Part shown: one piece after another, positions 9,058-17,293 of the stretch | Position numbering within the stretch: the stretch's first letter is position 1 | Layout: each line of letters begins with the position of its first letter | Source: Fusobacterium massiliense | Lineage (GTDB): Bacteria > Fusobacteriota > Fusobacteriia > Fusobacteriales > Fusobacteriaceae | Length of the DNA stretch: 64,000 nucleotides | Direction: 5' to 3' | Assembly (NCBI RefSeq): GCF_900095705.1 | Contig: NZ_LT608324.1 | Span: 62,001-126,000 of the forward strand | Notes under the pieces: generated by a model | What the model was told of the DNA's origin: nothing | The model's input: the letters and a program-made list of their open reading frames with translations, nothing else | Database searches by the model: none | Made by a program: the position numbers and the translations under genes

Positions 9058-10260
9058 TTATTTACCGTACCTTTTACTTAATATTTTTAATAAATTATAC
9101 AGTGCATGCATTGTTGCTCTCTGTCTTATTTTATTCCTATCTCCATTTAATTCCTTTCTAAAAATTTGTATATCATTCCCTACTTTTATTCCAATGTAGA
9201 CTAAGCCTACTGGTTTTTCTTTTGTTCCACCATCAGGTCCTGCAATTCCTGTTGTGGATATTGCTACTTCGGTATTTAACCCAAGCAACATTTCTCTTGC
9301 TACTTCTTCACTGACAGCTCCAAATTTTTCTAAGGTTTTAGCTTTTACTCCAAGTTTTTCTATTTTTGTTTCATTGCTATAGCAAACTATTCCCTCTTTA
9401 TAAGTTTCAGAAATTCCTGGAACTCCTATTAATTTACTTGCTATCATCCCACCTGTACAAGATTCAGCTGTTGAAATCAATAACTTATTATCTCTTAAAA
9501 TTTTACAAATAGAAGCTTCTATTCTATCTGTATCCTCTCCAATAATATAGTCAGATATTCTATTATATAATTTTTTTACAATTTTTTCCACATTCTTTTT
9601 ATTTTTACTATCTGTTTGTAGTCTAATCAAGGTTCCATAGTCTTTTACTAAAAATTCATAAAAAATTCCATCTTCTGTAAATAAATCTTTTACTTTATTT
9701 TCTAAAATACTTTCTCCTATACCGTATGTAATAATATCTTTAATATAAATTTGGCTTTTTAAATTATTTTCCTTAGCATAATATTTTAAAAATTTAGGAA
9801 ACATATTTTTTAACTCATTTGGAAATCCAGGAAAAGAAACTATACCATCGATATAAACTGCCGGAGCCATACCAACATCATTTGAAAACATTATTGCTCC
9901 CTCAGGTTTTTCTACTTCTTTTAAATTTGAACGAGTAATCTTAACTTTTTTATATTTTTTTAATAATTCATTTTTATCTTTCTCTTCAATAATTAGCTTT
10001 TTTTTCAAAAATTTTGCTATAGCATCTTTTGTGATATCATCATCTGTTGGCCCTAAGCCTCCAGTTGTTATAATAAGGTCTACATTTTTTCTCAAAAAAG
10101 TTAAAGATTTTTTTATTTCTCCAATAACATCTCTTGCAATGAGTTTATACTCTATTTCTATCCCATATTTATTTAACTCTTCAGCTATGTAAATACTGTT
10201 AGTGTCCACTGTAGCTCCATTTAACAATTCTGTTCCTACAAGTAATATTGCAGCTTTCAT
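9058..10260 (-). CDS. cinA: CinA-like competence/damage-inducible protein (nicotinamide nucleotide recycling)
   Basis: The 400 residues have both CinA domains. The N-terminal MoaB/MogA-like fold (about 1-170) contains LVGTELLNG and TTGGLGPTDDDITKDA. The C-terminal CinA domain (about 245-400) contains STAESCTGGMIASKL and STTGIAGPDGGTKEKPVG. Family members hydrolyse ADP-ribose and/or deamidate NMN. The ATG at 10260 is preceded by AAGGGGGAGAG. It begins an operon with the XRE-cupin gene 3 bases downstream. Confidence 0.93.
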   Translation of the reverse strand: MKAAILLVGTELLNGATVDTNSIYIAEELNKYGIEIEYKLIARDVIGEIKKSLTFLRKNVDLIITTGGLGPTDDDITKDAIAKFLKKKLIIEEKDKNELLKKYKKVKITRSNLKEVEKPEGAIMFSNDVGMAPAVYIDGIVSFPGFPNELKNMFPKFLKYYAKENNLKSQIYIKDIITYGIGESILENKVKDLFTEDGIFYEFLVKDYGTLIRLQTDSKNKKNVEKIVKKLYNRISDYIIGEDTDRIEASICKILRDNKLLISTAESCTGGMIASKLIGVPGISETYKEGIVCYSNETKIEKLGVKAKTLEKFGAVSEEVAREMLLGLNTEVAISTTGIAGPDGGTKEKPVGLVYIGIKVGNDIQIFRKELNGDRNKIRQRATMHALYNLLKILSKRYGK

Positions 10261-10293
10261 TTTTATTTACTCTCCCCCTTTTTCATAAATAAA

Positions 10294-10402
10294 GTCTCTT
10301 GACAGCCGTATGAGTTCTACGAGCTCAATAAACATAGGCTCTTCGAACTAATATGGACGCCAGAGACTAACTTTTATTATTTAATTTTATACTTTCCTAT
10401 AG
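10294..10402 (+). repeat. Dispersed palindromic repeat, copy 3
   Basis: The core is 10294-10367 and the tail ends CTTTCCTATAG at 10402. It sits between the end of pgpA and the start of cinA, both on the minus strand. Confidence 0.93.
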
Positions 10403-10421
10403 AGTAAAATAAGTCCTTAAG

Positions 10422-10928
10422 TTAAAAAAATCTTGTCCAAATAAAAACTAGAATAAAATTTCCTATAATTCCTGCTAAAAAATCATCTAAAACAACACCT
10501 ACACCATTTCCAAAACTTTGAGATTTATAAATAGGTCCTATCTTTGTTATATCTAGTATTCTAAAAATAATAAAAGCTAGTCCCATAGAAATCATCGTCT
10601 CTTTTACTCCAACTGGATTAATTAAAAATAATGTTGTTAGAAAACCTAAAACTTCATCTATAACTACAGACTGTGGGTCTTCTTTTTTAAATATTTCTTT
10701 TTCACATATATCAGCCACATAAACTGATATAGCAAAAAAAGTTACAAGGAAAATCAAATAAAAAGAATTATACAAAGTTATATTCATAAAAAATCTTTTT
10801 ATATATGTTAAAAAAATAAAAATTGGTATTCCACCTAAAGTTCCAAAAGTACCTGGCATAAATGGAATATCTCCTAAACCAAACCAAGTCCCTAAGTTTC
10901 TAATTAACTTATAATTTTTGTCAGACAT
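10422..10928 (-). CDS. pgpA: Phosphatidylglycerophosphatase A
   Basis: It dephosphorylates phosphatidylglycerophosphate to phosphatidylglycerol at the inner membrane. The 168-residue protein shows the family opening (GTWFGLGDIPFMPGTFGTLG, about 13-32), the motif VVIDEVLGFLTTLF near residue 83, and a hydrophobic C-terminus with DDFLAGIIGNF. Several membrane segments are present. It starts directly after the U32-family gene, as the last member of the lipoprotein-coaE-U32-pgpA set. Confidence 0.9.
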   Translation of the reverse strand: MSDKNYKLIRNLGTWFGLGDIPFMPGTFGTLGGIPIFIFLTYIKRFFMNITLYNSFYLIFLVTFFAISVYVADICEKEIFKKEDPQSVVIDEVLGFLTTLFLINPVGVKETMISMGLAFIIFRILDITKIGPIYKSQSFGNGVGVVLDDFLAGIIGNFILVFIWTRFF

Positions 10929-13124
10929 TTAATATACCCCTCTTTTATAATTATATTCTCTATAAACTCCTTTTTTTGTTTTTAATTGCTTTAAAATTTT
11001 AGAAATTTCTTCGATTTTTTCAGTCGTAAATTCAAGAACTACTATATCTACATTCATTTTTTCAATATCTTCCATTATATTTATAATATTTAATGCTTTT
11101 TCTAAAAATAGCTCTGTTCCATATTCATTTCTTTTAATGATAAAATTATCGTTTTCTTTATTAGTTATAGTTATATCTTCTGAATTATTTAAATCTACAT
11201 CAATAGTCATTCCTTTAAGCTTAGAATAGATTAAAAGAGCTTTTTTTAATCTAGTTTTTCCTAAAGTTCTAATTTTTGAAAAATTTATTTCAGGAGAAAT
11301 AATAAAACTTTCCAATTTATTTATATTTTCTAAAACTTTTATAGTATAGCTATTCACTATATTTAAATTCCAATTCAACATAACATCTGAGTTATTATTT
11401 TCTAATAATTCATAAAAATTAGATGCTAATTTATTATCTAAGTTATGTTTTTTTAAATTAGATTGTTTAGCTAAATCATAAGTCCTTCTGTAAATAGATT
11501 TTATTGAAAAATTATCTTGAACTTCTTTTAAATAATTTTCCTGCTCATCATTGCTAACTATACATCTTATTTCAAGTTTTTTAGGCTCATCTTTTTCAAT
11601 CTCTATATTGTAATAATTCTTTCCTAACTTCTTCAAATCATCATCTAAATTTCTTCTATAAAAAGAAATTAAACTTTCTCTAAATTTATCAACTATATTT
11701 CTTTTTAAAGTCTTCAATTCTGACAAGGGAATAAAGATATTTTTATCAATATCTAATTCAATGTTGTCGATTGAAAATTCACTATCTCCTATTTCAGATA
11801 ACTTACTAATAATATCTTCTTCAGTTGTAGCTCTTTTTTGTGCTAATTGTGGACTTATTTCTGATATTTCTTTTACTTCTAAAAGTTTATTTTCATATTC
11901 ATCTTTTATAAAAGCTAAAAGTTCAATTTTTTGCTCCAATTTTGCTAATATTTTGAAATTTATAGCTAATTTTTTATCAGATATTTTTAAATTTTTACTG
12001 ACAATATCATTTAATTTTTTGTTGTAATTTCTAAAAATATACTTCGTTCCTTCGGGATAATTTAATATAATTTTTTCATCTTTATAAGCAATTTTTCTTT
12101 CTTCATTCACAGATAGAACATTTATTCTTCCAATATATGTTCCCCCTAAACTCGTATAATCTTTTGAAACAAAAGTAATTCCATCTCCAGAAATAATTTC
12201 TGTGTCTAATAATATATTTTTTCCAACAACAGTTCCTATTTTTTCTCCCATATTGTAGGAAAAATTCCTATTCATAATATTTTTATTATCTCCATAAAAA
12301 AAGCCTTTTTCATAACCTCTATTAAATAACTTAGAAGTATTTTCTTCTGTTTTTATACCTTTAATTAGATTTCTAAAATAGCTTACTGTTTCAAAAACAT
12401 AATTAACATCTTTCATTCTACCCTCAAGTTTTATACTTTCAACTCCAATTTCTTTTAATTTTTGAATTTCATCAAAGCCATATAATTGGTCTTTAGGGCT
12501 TAAAAAATATGATTTTTCTCCACAACTTGTTTTATATTCTTTTCTACAAGGTTGAGCACACATTCCTCTATTTCCACTTCTTCCACCAACAAAACTACTC
12601 ATATAGCAGTTTCCAGAAACAGAAATACAAAGTGAACCAGAAACAAAAACCTCAAGTTCCATATCTGTATTTTCTCTGATAGTTTTTATTTCTTCAAAAC
12701 TCAATTCTCTAGGTAAAACTATTCTTTTAAAGCCAAGTTCTTTTAAATAATTTATTTCATGATAATTTCCTATTGTCATTTGAGTACTTCCATGAATTTC
12801 TATATTTGGAAAATTTTCATGTAAATACTTTGCATAACCTATATCTTGAACAATTATTGCATCTAGACCATGATTATATAAATCTTTTAATGTTGGATAT
12901 AAAAGCTCTATTTCTCTATTTGTCATAATAGTATTTAAAGTTAAAAAAATTCTACTTCCTCTTAGATGAGCATAATCAAGTGCTTCTTTTATTTCTTCTA
13001 CAGTAAAATTATCTGCATTTCTTCTTGCCCCAAACCCTTTTAACCCTAAATATATTTCATCAGCTGTGGCACTAATAGCCGAGTAAAATCTTTCCATATT
13101 TCCAGCTGGTGCTACAATTTTCAT
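10929..13124 (-). CDS. U32-family (YhbU/RlhA-like) protein
   Basis: The 731-residue member of the so-called peptidase U32 family begins MKIVAPAGNMERFYSAISAT. It carries the family signature region with clustered cysteines near residues 165-195 (SGSLCISVSGNCYMSS, then NRGMCAQPCRKEY). A further C-terminal half of about 350 residues resembles the DUF3656 extension found in RlhA, which hydroxylates 23S rRNA. Prephenate-dependent RNA hydroxylation is therefore a plausible role, and protease activity is doubtful for this family. The ATG overlaps the end of coaE by 4 bases. Confidence 0.85.
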   Translation of the reverse strand: MKIVAPAGNMERFYSAISATADEIYLGLKGFGARRNADNFTVEEIKEALDYAHLRGSRIFLTLNTIMTNREIELLYPTLKDLYNHGLDAIIVQDIGYAKYLHENFPNIEIHGSTQMTIGNYHEINYLKELGFKRIVLPRELSFEEIKTIRENTDMELEVFVSGSLCISVSGNCYMSSFVGGRSGNRGMCAQPCRKEYKTSCGEKSYFLSPKDQLYGFDEIQKLKEIGVESIKLEGRMKDVNYVFETVSYFRNLIKGIKTEENTSKLFNRGYEKGFFYGDNKNIMNRNFSYNMGEKIGTVVGKNILLDTEIISGDGITFVSKDYTSLGGTYIGRINVLSVNEERKIAYKDEKIILNYPEGTKYIFRNYNKKLNDIVSKNLKISDKKLAINFKILAKLEQKIELLAFIKDEYENKLLEVKEISEISPQLAQKRATTEEDIISKLSEIGDSEFSIDNIELDIDKNIFIPLSELKTLKRNIVDKFRESLISFYRRNLDDDLKKLGKNYYNIEIEKDEPKKLEIRCIVSNDEQENYLKEVQDNFSIKSIYRRTYDLAKQSNLKKHNLDNKLASNFYELLENNNSDVMLNWNLNIVNSYTIKVLENINKLESFIISPEINFSKIRTLGKTRLKKALLIYSKLKGMTIDVDLNNSEDITITNKENDNFIIKRNEYGTELFLEKALNIINIMEDIEKMNVDIVVLEFTTEKIEEISKILKQLKTKKGVYREYNYKRGVY

Positions 13125-13705
13125 ATACTTTCACAAACCCTTTCTATTTTTTCATATAACTCTTCAAGAGAACCGTTATTCTCTATTACAATGTCTGCTT
13201 TTTTTATTCTTTCTTTATTCGTTATTTGAGAATTGATAATATTCGTTGCCAAAGTTTTATCTATTTTATCCCTTTCAATTATTCTTTCTATCTGAATTTT
13301 ATGGTCAGAAATAACAACTAATATTTTATCACATAAACTGTCTATTCCACTTTCAAAAAGTAAGGGCACATCAAAAATAAGAATTTTATTTTCTTTATTA
13401 TTCTCTTTAGCCTTTTTATAAAATTCAAAAACTTCTGGGTGAATAATATCATTTAATAGCTTTAATTTACTTTTATCATTAAATACTATTTCTTTCATTT
13501 TTTTTCTATCTAAAGAAAAATTATTATCCAAAATATTTGAACCAAATTTTTCCACTATTTTATTTTTTATATTATCTTCGTTAGTTAAATCTTTAGCAAT
13601 CTTATCTGCATCAAAAATTTGATATCCTTTTTCTTTCAAATACTTAGACACAGTACTTTTACCACTTGCTATTCCTCCAGTTAATCCTATTATCACATCA
13701 TTCAC
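13121..13705 (-). CDS. coaE: Dephospho-CoA kinase
   Basis: It performs the last step of coenzyme A synthesis, phosphorylating the 3'-OH of dephospho-CoA. The 194 residues have the P-loop GLTGGIASGKS at the N-terminus, FDADKIAKDL, and IFDVPLLFESG near 108, all typical of CoaE. No in-frame ATG exists at the start. A GTG at 13705 directly follows the stop of the lipoprotein gene, and a second GTG at 13696 gives the usual CoaE opening and has AGGTG 5 bases before it, so 13696 may be the true start. The gene overlaps the U32-family gene by 4 bases. Confidence 0.93.
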   Translation of the reverse strand: MNDVIIGLTGGIASGKSTVSKYLKEKGYQIFDADKIAKDLTNEDNIKNKIVEKFGSNILDNNFSLDRKKMKEIVFNDKSKLKLLNDIIHPEVFEFYKKAKENNKENKILIFDVPLLFESGIDSLCDKILVVISDHKIQIERIIERDKIDKTLATNIINSQITNKERIKKADIVIENNGSLEELYEKIERVCESI

Positions 13706-14743
13706 CTATCTTTTATACACTGGTAAATTTTTAAAATCAGAATCTATATAATTTAAAATCTCTTTCTTTATGTCTGATATCATCTTTTTCTTTGATGGTA
13801 CAGGTTTTTCAGTTTCATCTTTAGGAATTTTATTTGTTACTTTTCCAGAAATAACATAGTAAGTTTTCCATTTTTCTTCATATTCTTTTTCAAATGTTTT
13901 TTCTCCACTAAAAATAACTTCTCTACTAATATTAGAAATTAATTTATACTTTAATTTTATTCTTATATCGGTTGAATTAGTAAATCTATTTTCTATATAG
14001 TTTACTACATCTACAACTTCTTTTCCATTATTATCTTTTGATACAACTCTATTTTGCCTAGGAAAACTTTGCATATTTACCTTGGCTGGATTATAATTCA
14101 ATAGTTCTAAATTTATTTCCAAGTCTAAGTCTGGATTTTTATTAGAATATTTAAAATTATTATTTTTTAATTCAGTGGTAATATTATCTTCAATTTCTTT
14201 ATTTAAAAGATAATCATCTCCATTTATTCTATAGATATATGTTTTCTCAATGTTTTTATCCAATCTATCTAGCTCATTTTTTACTTTATTATCTTGAGGG
14301 TTGTACACAAAAATTTTTTTATATTTTCTATATTTAGCAACCTTTTCTTTATAAGTATTTTCTTTGCTTTTTCCTGCTTCTTCAAATAATTTATTAGCTA
14401 TGATTTTCCCATTTTTTTCATGCTTTTCAACATCTACTTCAATAGAAAATAATTTATCTTTTATTTTATTAGGCAAGTCTAAATACAATTTTTCTAACAA
14501 GAATAAATTTTGCATATCATTTTTTTCACTATAGTAAATCTTTCCTTTATTAAAAATTTCTTGATAACTTTTCACTAAATTTTCATTATCTATTTTTTCT
14601 CTAATAGGCTCATCAAGTAATGATAAAGCTTCATAATATTCATTTTTTGTGGCACTTCTATTAGCTGAATTTATTGTCATTTGTGTACAAGACACTAAAA
14701 ATATCATACTTAAAAACATTAAAATTATTTTTTTATAACTCAT
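13706..14743 (-). CDS. Lipoprotein of unknown function
   Basis: The 345-residue protein starts MSYKKIILMFLSMIFLVSC, a lipoprotein signal with lipobox LVSC and modified Cys19. The mature part is Lys/Glu/Asn-rich with possible helical repeats up to about residue 160 (SLLDEPIREKI, LYLDLPNKIKDKL). A beta-rich region follows to the end. No family was recognised. It is the first gene of the set leading into coaE, which begins at the next base. Confidence 0.75.
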   Translation of the reverse strand: MSYKKIILMFLSMIFLVSCTQMTINSANRSATKNEYYEALSLLDEPIREKIDNENLVKSYQEIFNKGKIYYSEKNDMQNLFLLEKLYLDLPNKIKDKLFSIEVDVEKHEKNGKIIANKLFEEAGKSKENTYKEKVAKYRKYKKIFVYNPQDNKVKNELDRLDKNIEKTYIYRINGDDYLLNKEIEDNITTELKNNNFKYSNKNPDLDLEINLELLNYNPAKVNMQSFPRQNRVVSKDNNGKEVVDVVNYIENRFTNSTDIRIKLKYKLISNISREVIFSGEKTFEKEYEEKWKTYYVISGKVTNKIPKDETEKPVPSKKKMISDIKKEILNYIDSDFKNLPVYKR

Positions 14744-14910
14744 GTTAGCTCCCTAATATATTTTTATACTATAAATTAATTTACCATATTTTACAATATA
14801 TATCAAATTTTATTATCGTAATAAAAATCTTTTTTATAATATTGAAAATAAAATTTAAAAATGATATTATAAAACAAATATAATATTTTTTTAATTTTGG
14901 GGGTGTTTTT

Positions 14911-15240
14911 ATGAAACAACGAAATATTGCCATGGCTATTATCTTTTCATTTTTAACTTGTGGAATTTATTTTATTATTTGGTTATGGTGCTTAAATAAT
15001 GAATTAAGAACAGCAAACAATAAAAATTTAAACTCAGGAACTAATTTTTTATTGTCTTTTATAACTTGTGGAATTTATTCTCTTGTTTGGATGTATAAAT
15101 TAGGTGATGAAGTTGAAGATGCTGGTGGTAAAAACGAAGGAGTTGTTTACTTAATTTTATCTTTATTTGGTTTCATGTTAATATCTGTTGCATTAGCTCA
15201 ACATCAAGTGAATAAAATATGCCAAAAAAATCAAAATTAA
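14911..15240 (+). CDS. DUF4234-type small membrane protein
   Basis: The 109-residue protein begins MKQRNIAMAIIFSFLTCGIY and contains two similar hydrophobic segments, each ending TCGIY (about 13-27 and 48-62), followed by a third near 79-95. The spacing fits DUF4234 family proteins, which have no established function. GGGGGTG lies 6 bases before the ATG. The stop codon region overlaps the next gene by 22 bases, indicating co-translation. Confidence 0.75.
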   Translation: MKQRNIAMAIIFSFLTCGIYFIIWLWCLNNELRTANNKNLNSGTNFLLSFITCGIYSLVWMYKLGDEVEDAGGKNEGVVYLILSLFGFMLISVALAQHQVNKICQKNQN

Positions 15241-15596
15241 TATTAATTTTCATAGGGATAGCTTTAATTAGTTTTTTTGTAAATATAAAATTTAAAGGGC
15301 ATAGTATTTGCCTATTCTATAATATTTTTGGACTACCTTGCCCCAGTTGTGGAATGACTAGATCTTATTTACATCTGTTCCATTTAGATTTTAAAGGAGC
15401 TTTTCATTTTCACCCTTTATTTTGGGCTGTTCCCTTTTTATTAATATTTTATAAAAACAAAAAGATTTTTTATACTATTAGTGCAATTTTTATAGTAGTT
15501 TGGATAGTTAGACTTTTTTTGTTTTTTCCAACTACTCCACCTTTGGATTTTAATGATAACGCAATTTTTCCTAGAATTTATAGAATGTTTAAATAA
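15219..15596 (+). CDS. DUF2752 family membrane protein
   Basis: The 125 residues start MPKKSKLILIFIGIALISFF, giving one membrane helix, followed by the DUF2752 signature FGLPCPSCGMTRSYLHLFHL (about 38-57) and two more helices to residue 110. The CPxCGxTR motif is highly conserved in the family, but its role is unknown. It overlaps the DUF4234-like gene by 22 bases in a different frame and has little Shine-Dalgarno signal, so translational coupling is likely. Confidence 0.8.
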   Translation: MPKKSKLILIFIGIALISFFVNIKFKGHSICLFYNIFGLPCPSCGMTRSYLHLFHLDFKGAFHFHPLFWAVPFLLIFYKNKKIFYTISAIFIVVWIVRLFLFFPTTPPLDFNDNAIFPRIYRMFK

Positions 15597-15616
15597 TTTT
15601 ATTAATACAAAAAAAT

Positions 15617-15668
15617 AACCCCTGATATCCGTATAAAACTCATACAGCTATCAAGGGTATTTTTTTAT
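15617..15668 (+). terminator. Repeat-derived Rho-independent terminator
   Basis: ACCCCTGATATCCGTAT pairs with ATACAGCTATCAAGGGT and is followed by seven T. The stem is recognisably the outer stem of the dispersed repeat with its inner part missing. It sits 20 bases after the DUF2752 stop, in the right direction to end that transcript. Confidence 0.8.
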
Positions 15669-15669
15669 T

Positions 15670-15773
15670 ATATGGAAAAGTATAAATTAAATATATTTTT
15701 TTGTCTCTGACGTCCATATTAATAAAAAAAGCCTGTGTTCATTGAGCTCATAGAACTCATACTGTCAAGAGAC
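15670..15773 (-). repeat. Dispersed palindromic repeat, copy 4 (reverse orientation)
   Basis: It reads as the reverse complement: a TATGGAAAAGTATAAA tail (15670 on), then the core GTCTCTGACGTCCATATT (from 15713) to CTGTCAAGAGAC at 15773, followed by seven bases of mostly T. It lies directly after the short hairpin and between converging genes. Confidence 0.9.
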
Positions 15774-15777
15774 TTTT

Positions 15778-17124
15778 TTATTTCAATGCAAAATGTAAAA
15801 CAAATAATACAAACATTGCCCATACACTTGGGGTAATGTCTTTTACATTTTTTGTAAAGATTTTTGAAAAAACATACACTATAAAACCTGCAGCAATACC
15901 ATCAGGAATAGAGTATCCAACTATCATTATCATTATTGTTACAAACCCAGCTGAAGCAGCTGTAAAATCGTGCCAATCTATACTTGAAAGTTGTGTTGCC
16001 ATAAGTATTCCAACACATATAAGAGATGGTGCAATAACAGGTTCAAAAGACATTCCATTTATCATTATTGGGGAAGCTATTGCAACAAGTGGTGTAAAAA
16101 TTGAAGCTATTAAAAACCAAATACCAGTTACTATTGCTGTAACTCCTGTTCTTCCTCCAGCAGCTACTCCACTTGTAGATTCTGTTAATGTTGTAACTGT
16201 AGAAGTTCCTAGTACAGCTCCTAAAACTGTTCCTATAGCATCTGAAAATAACATTTTTTTCATTTCATAATTTTTACCAGTTTTTGATGTTATTTTATTT
16301 GTAATTGCAACTAAAGTTCCAGCAGTATCAAAGAAATCTACAAAGAAGAATGTAAAAATTAGAAAAATTGATTTAGGTTTTGCCACCAAACTTTTTAAAC
16401 CTATAAAAAAATCTCCGAAATGATTTAAAGAAGTATTTACTTTTATAATTTCATTTGAAAACTTAGGCATTCCTTCAACACCAAAATTACCTAATACTAT
16501 ACCAACAATAGCAGTAATTAAAAGACCAAAAAACACAGCTGCATCTATTTTTCTACTCATTAAAATTATAGTAATAAGTAAACCAAAAACTGCAAGAAGC
16601 ACAGTAGGATTTCTAAAATTTCCCAATGTTATAAGTGTTGCCGGATGTGATACTGCTATTCCAGCTTTAACAAGTCCTATTAGTGCTATAAAAAAACCTG
16701 TCCCAGCTCCTATACTCTGTTTTAAATTTTCTGGAATAGAATTTATAATTTTATCTCTTATTCCTGTTGCAGAAAGCAAAAGAAACAAACTTCCTGATAC
16801 AAAGACCATTGCTAAAGCTTCTTGATAAGAATAACCATATAACTTTACAACTATAAAAGTAAAAAATGAATTTGAACCCATTCCTGGAGCTAAACCTAGT
16901 GGAGCATTTGCAATAAGTCCCATTACAAAACATGCAATAGCTGATGAAATTGCTGTTGCTAAAAACACTGAATTAAAATCCATTCCAGCTGAACTTAATA
17001 TAATAGTATTCACTCCTAAAATATAAGCCATAGTCAAAAAATTTGTTGTTCCTGCTATTATTTCTTTTTTGAAATTAGTTTCATATTCTTCAAATTGAAA
17101 ATAACCTCTTAATTTTTCTATCAT
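15778..17124 (-). CDS. NCS2-family purine permease (AzgA/PbuG-like)
   Basis: It is an inner-membrane proton-coupled importer of purine bases such as adenine, guanine or hypoxanthine. The 448-residue protein has roughly 12-14 membrane segments. Family motifs include GTTNFLTMAYILGVN, APLGLAPGMGSNSFF and the region GTSTVTTLTESTSGVAAGGR. The start at 17124 is chosen because AGGGGGAGGA lies just before it; a longer frame to 17226 would add 34 residues of poor quality and cover the promoter. It diverges from the DUF1576 gene. The exact base transported cannot be read off. Confidence 0.9.
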   Translation of the reverse strand: MIEKLRGYFQFEEYETNFKKEIIAGTTNFLTMAYILGVNTIILSSAGMDFNSVFLATAISSAIACFVMGLIANAPLGLAPGMGSNSFFTFIVVKLYGYSYQEALAMVFVSGSLFLLLSATGIRDKIINSIPENLKQSIGAGTGFFIALIGLVKAGIAVSHPATLITLGNFRNPTVLLAVFGLLITIILMSRKIDAAVFFGLLITAIVGIVLGNFGVEGMPKFSNEIIKVNTSLNHFGDFFIGLKSLVAKPKSIFLIFTFFFVDFFDTAGTLVAITNKITSKTGKNYEMKKMLFSDAIGTVLGAVLGTSTVTTLTESTSGVAAGGRTGVTAIVTGIWFLIASIFTPLVAIASPIMINGMSFEPVIAPSLICVGILMATQLSSIDWHDFTAASAGFVTIMIMIVGYSIPDGIAAGFIVYVFSKIFTKNVKDITPSVWAMFVLFVLHFALK

Positions 17125-17158
17125 TTCCTCCCCCTTAAAAATCTTATAACTTTTATAC

Positions 17159-17187
17159 ATTATAAATAATAGGCTAATATAAATCAA
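17159..17187 (-). promoter_or_regulatory. Promoter of the purine permease gene
   Basis: On the minus strand TTGATT (17187-17182) and TATAAT (17164-17159) are separated by 17 bases, about 35 bases before the start codon. No purine riboswitch motif is visible in the short leader. Confidence 0.65.
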
Positions 17188-17189
17188 GT

Positions 17190-17222
17190 TTTTATTTTTT
17201 ATTTTATATTCTTTCCTATAGA
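17190..17222 (+). repeat. Possible solo tail of the dispersed repeat
   Basis: The sequence TTTATTTTATATTCTTTCCTATAG resembles the conserved tail that normally follows the palindrome, but no palindromic core is present. It may be the relic of a decayed copy between the two divergent promoters. Confidence 0.4.
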
Positions 17223-17237
17223 ACAAGAAATTATTAT

Positions 17238-17266
17238 TTGCTATGATACTTAAAATAAGATATAAT
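17238..17266 (+). promoter_or_regulatory. Promoter of the DUF1576/Nudix operon
   Basis: TTGCTA (17238-17243) and TATAAT (17261-17266) are separated by 17 bases, 28 bases before the start codon of the DUF1576 gene. Confidence 0.65.
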
Positions 17267-17293
17267 TAATAATCAAAATTTTAGAGGTGAGTA

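Noticed and set aside
15836-16270. Plus-strand open frame opposite the purine permease gene
   Set aside because: It mirrors a conserved NCS2 coding region and has no ribosome site or known family.
17125-17293. Possible purine riboswitch before the permease gene
   Set aside because: The leader after the predicted promoter is about 30 bases, too short for the aptamer, and the conserved loop sequences are absent.
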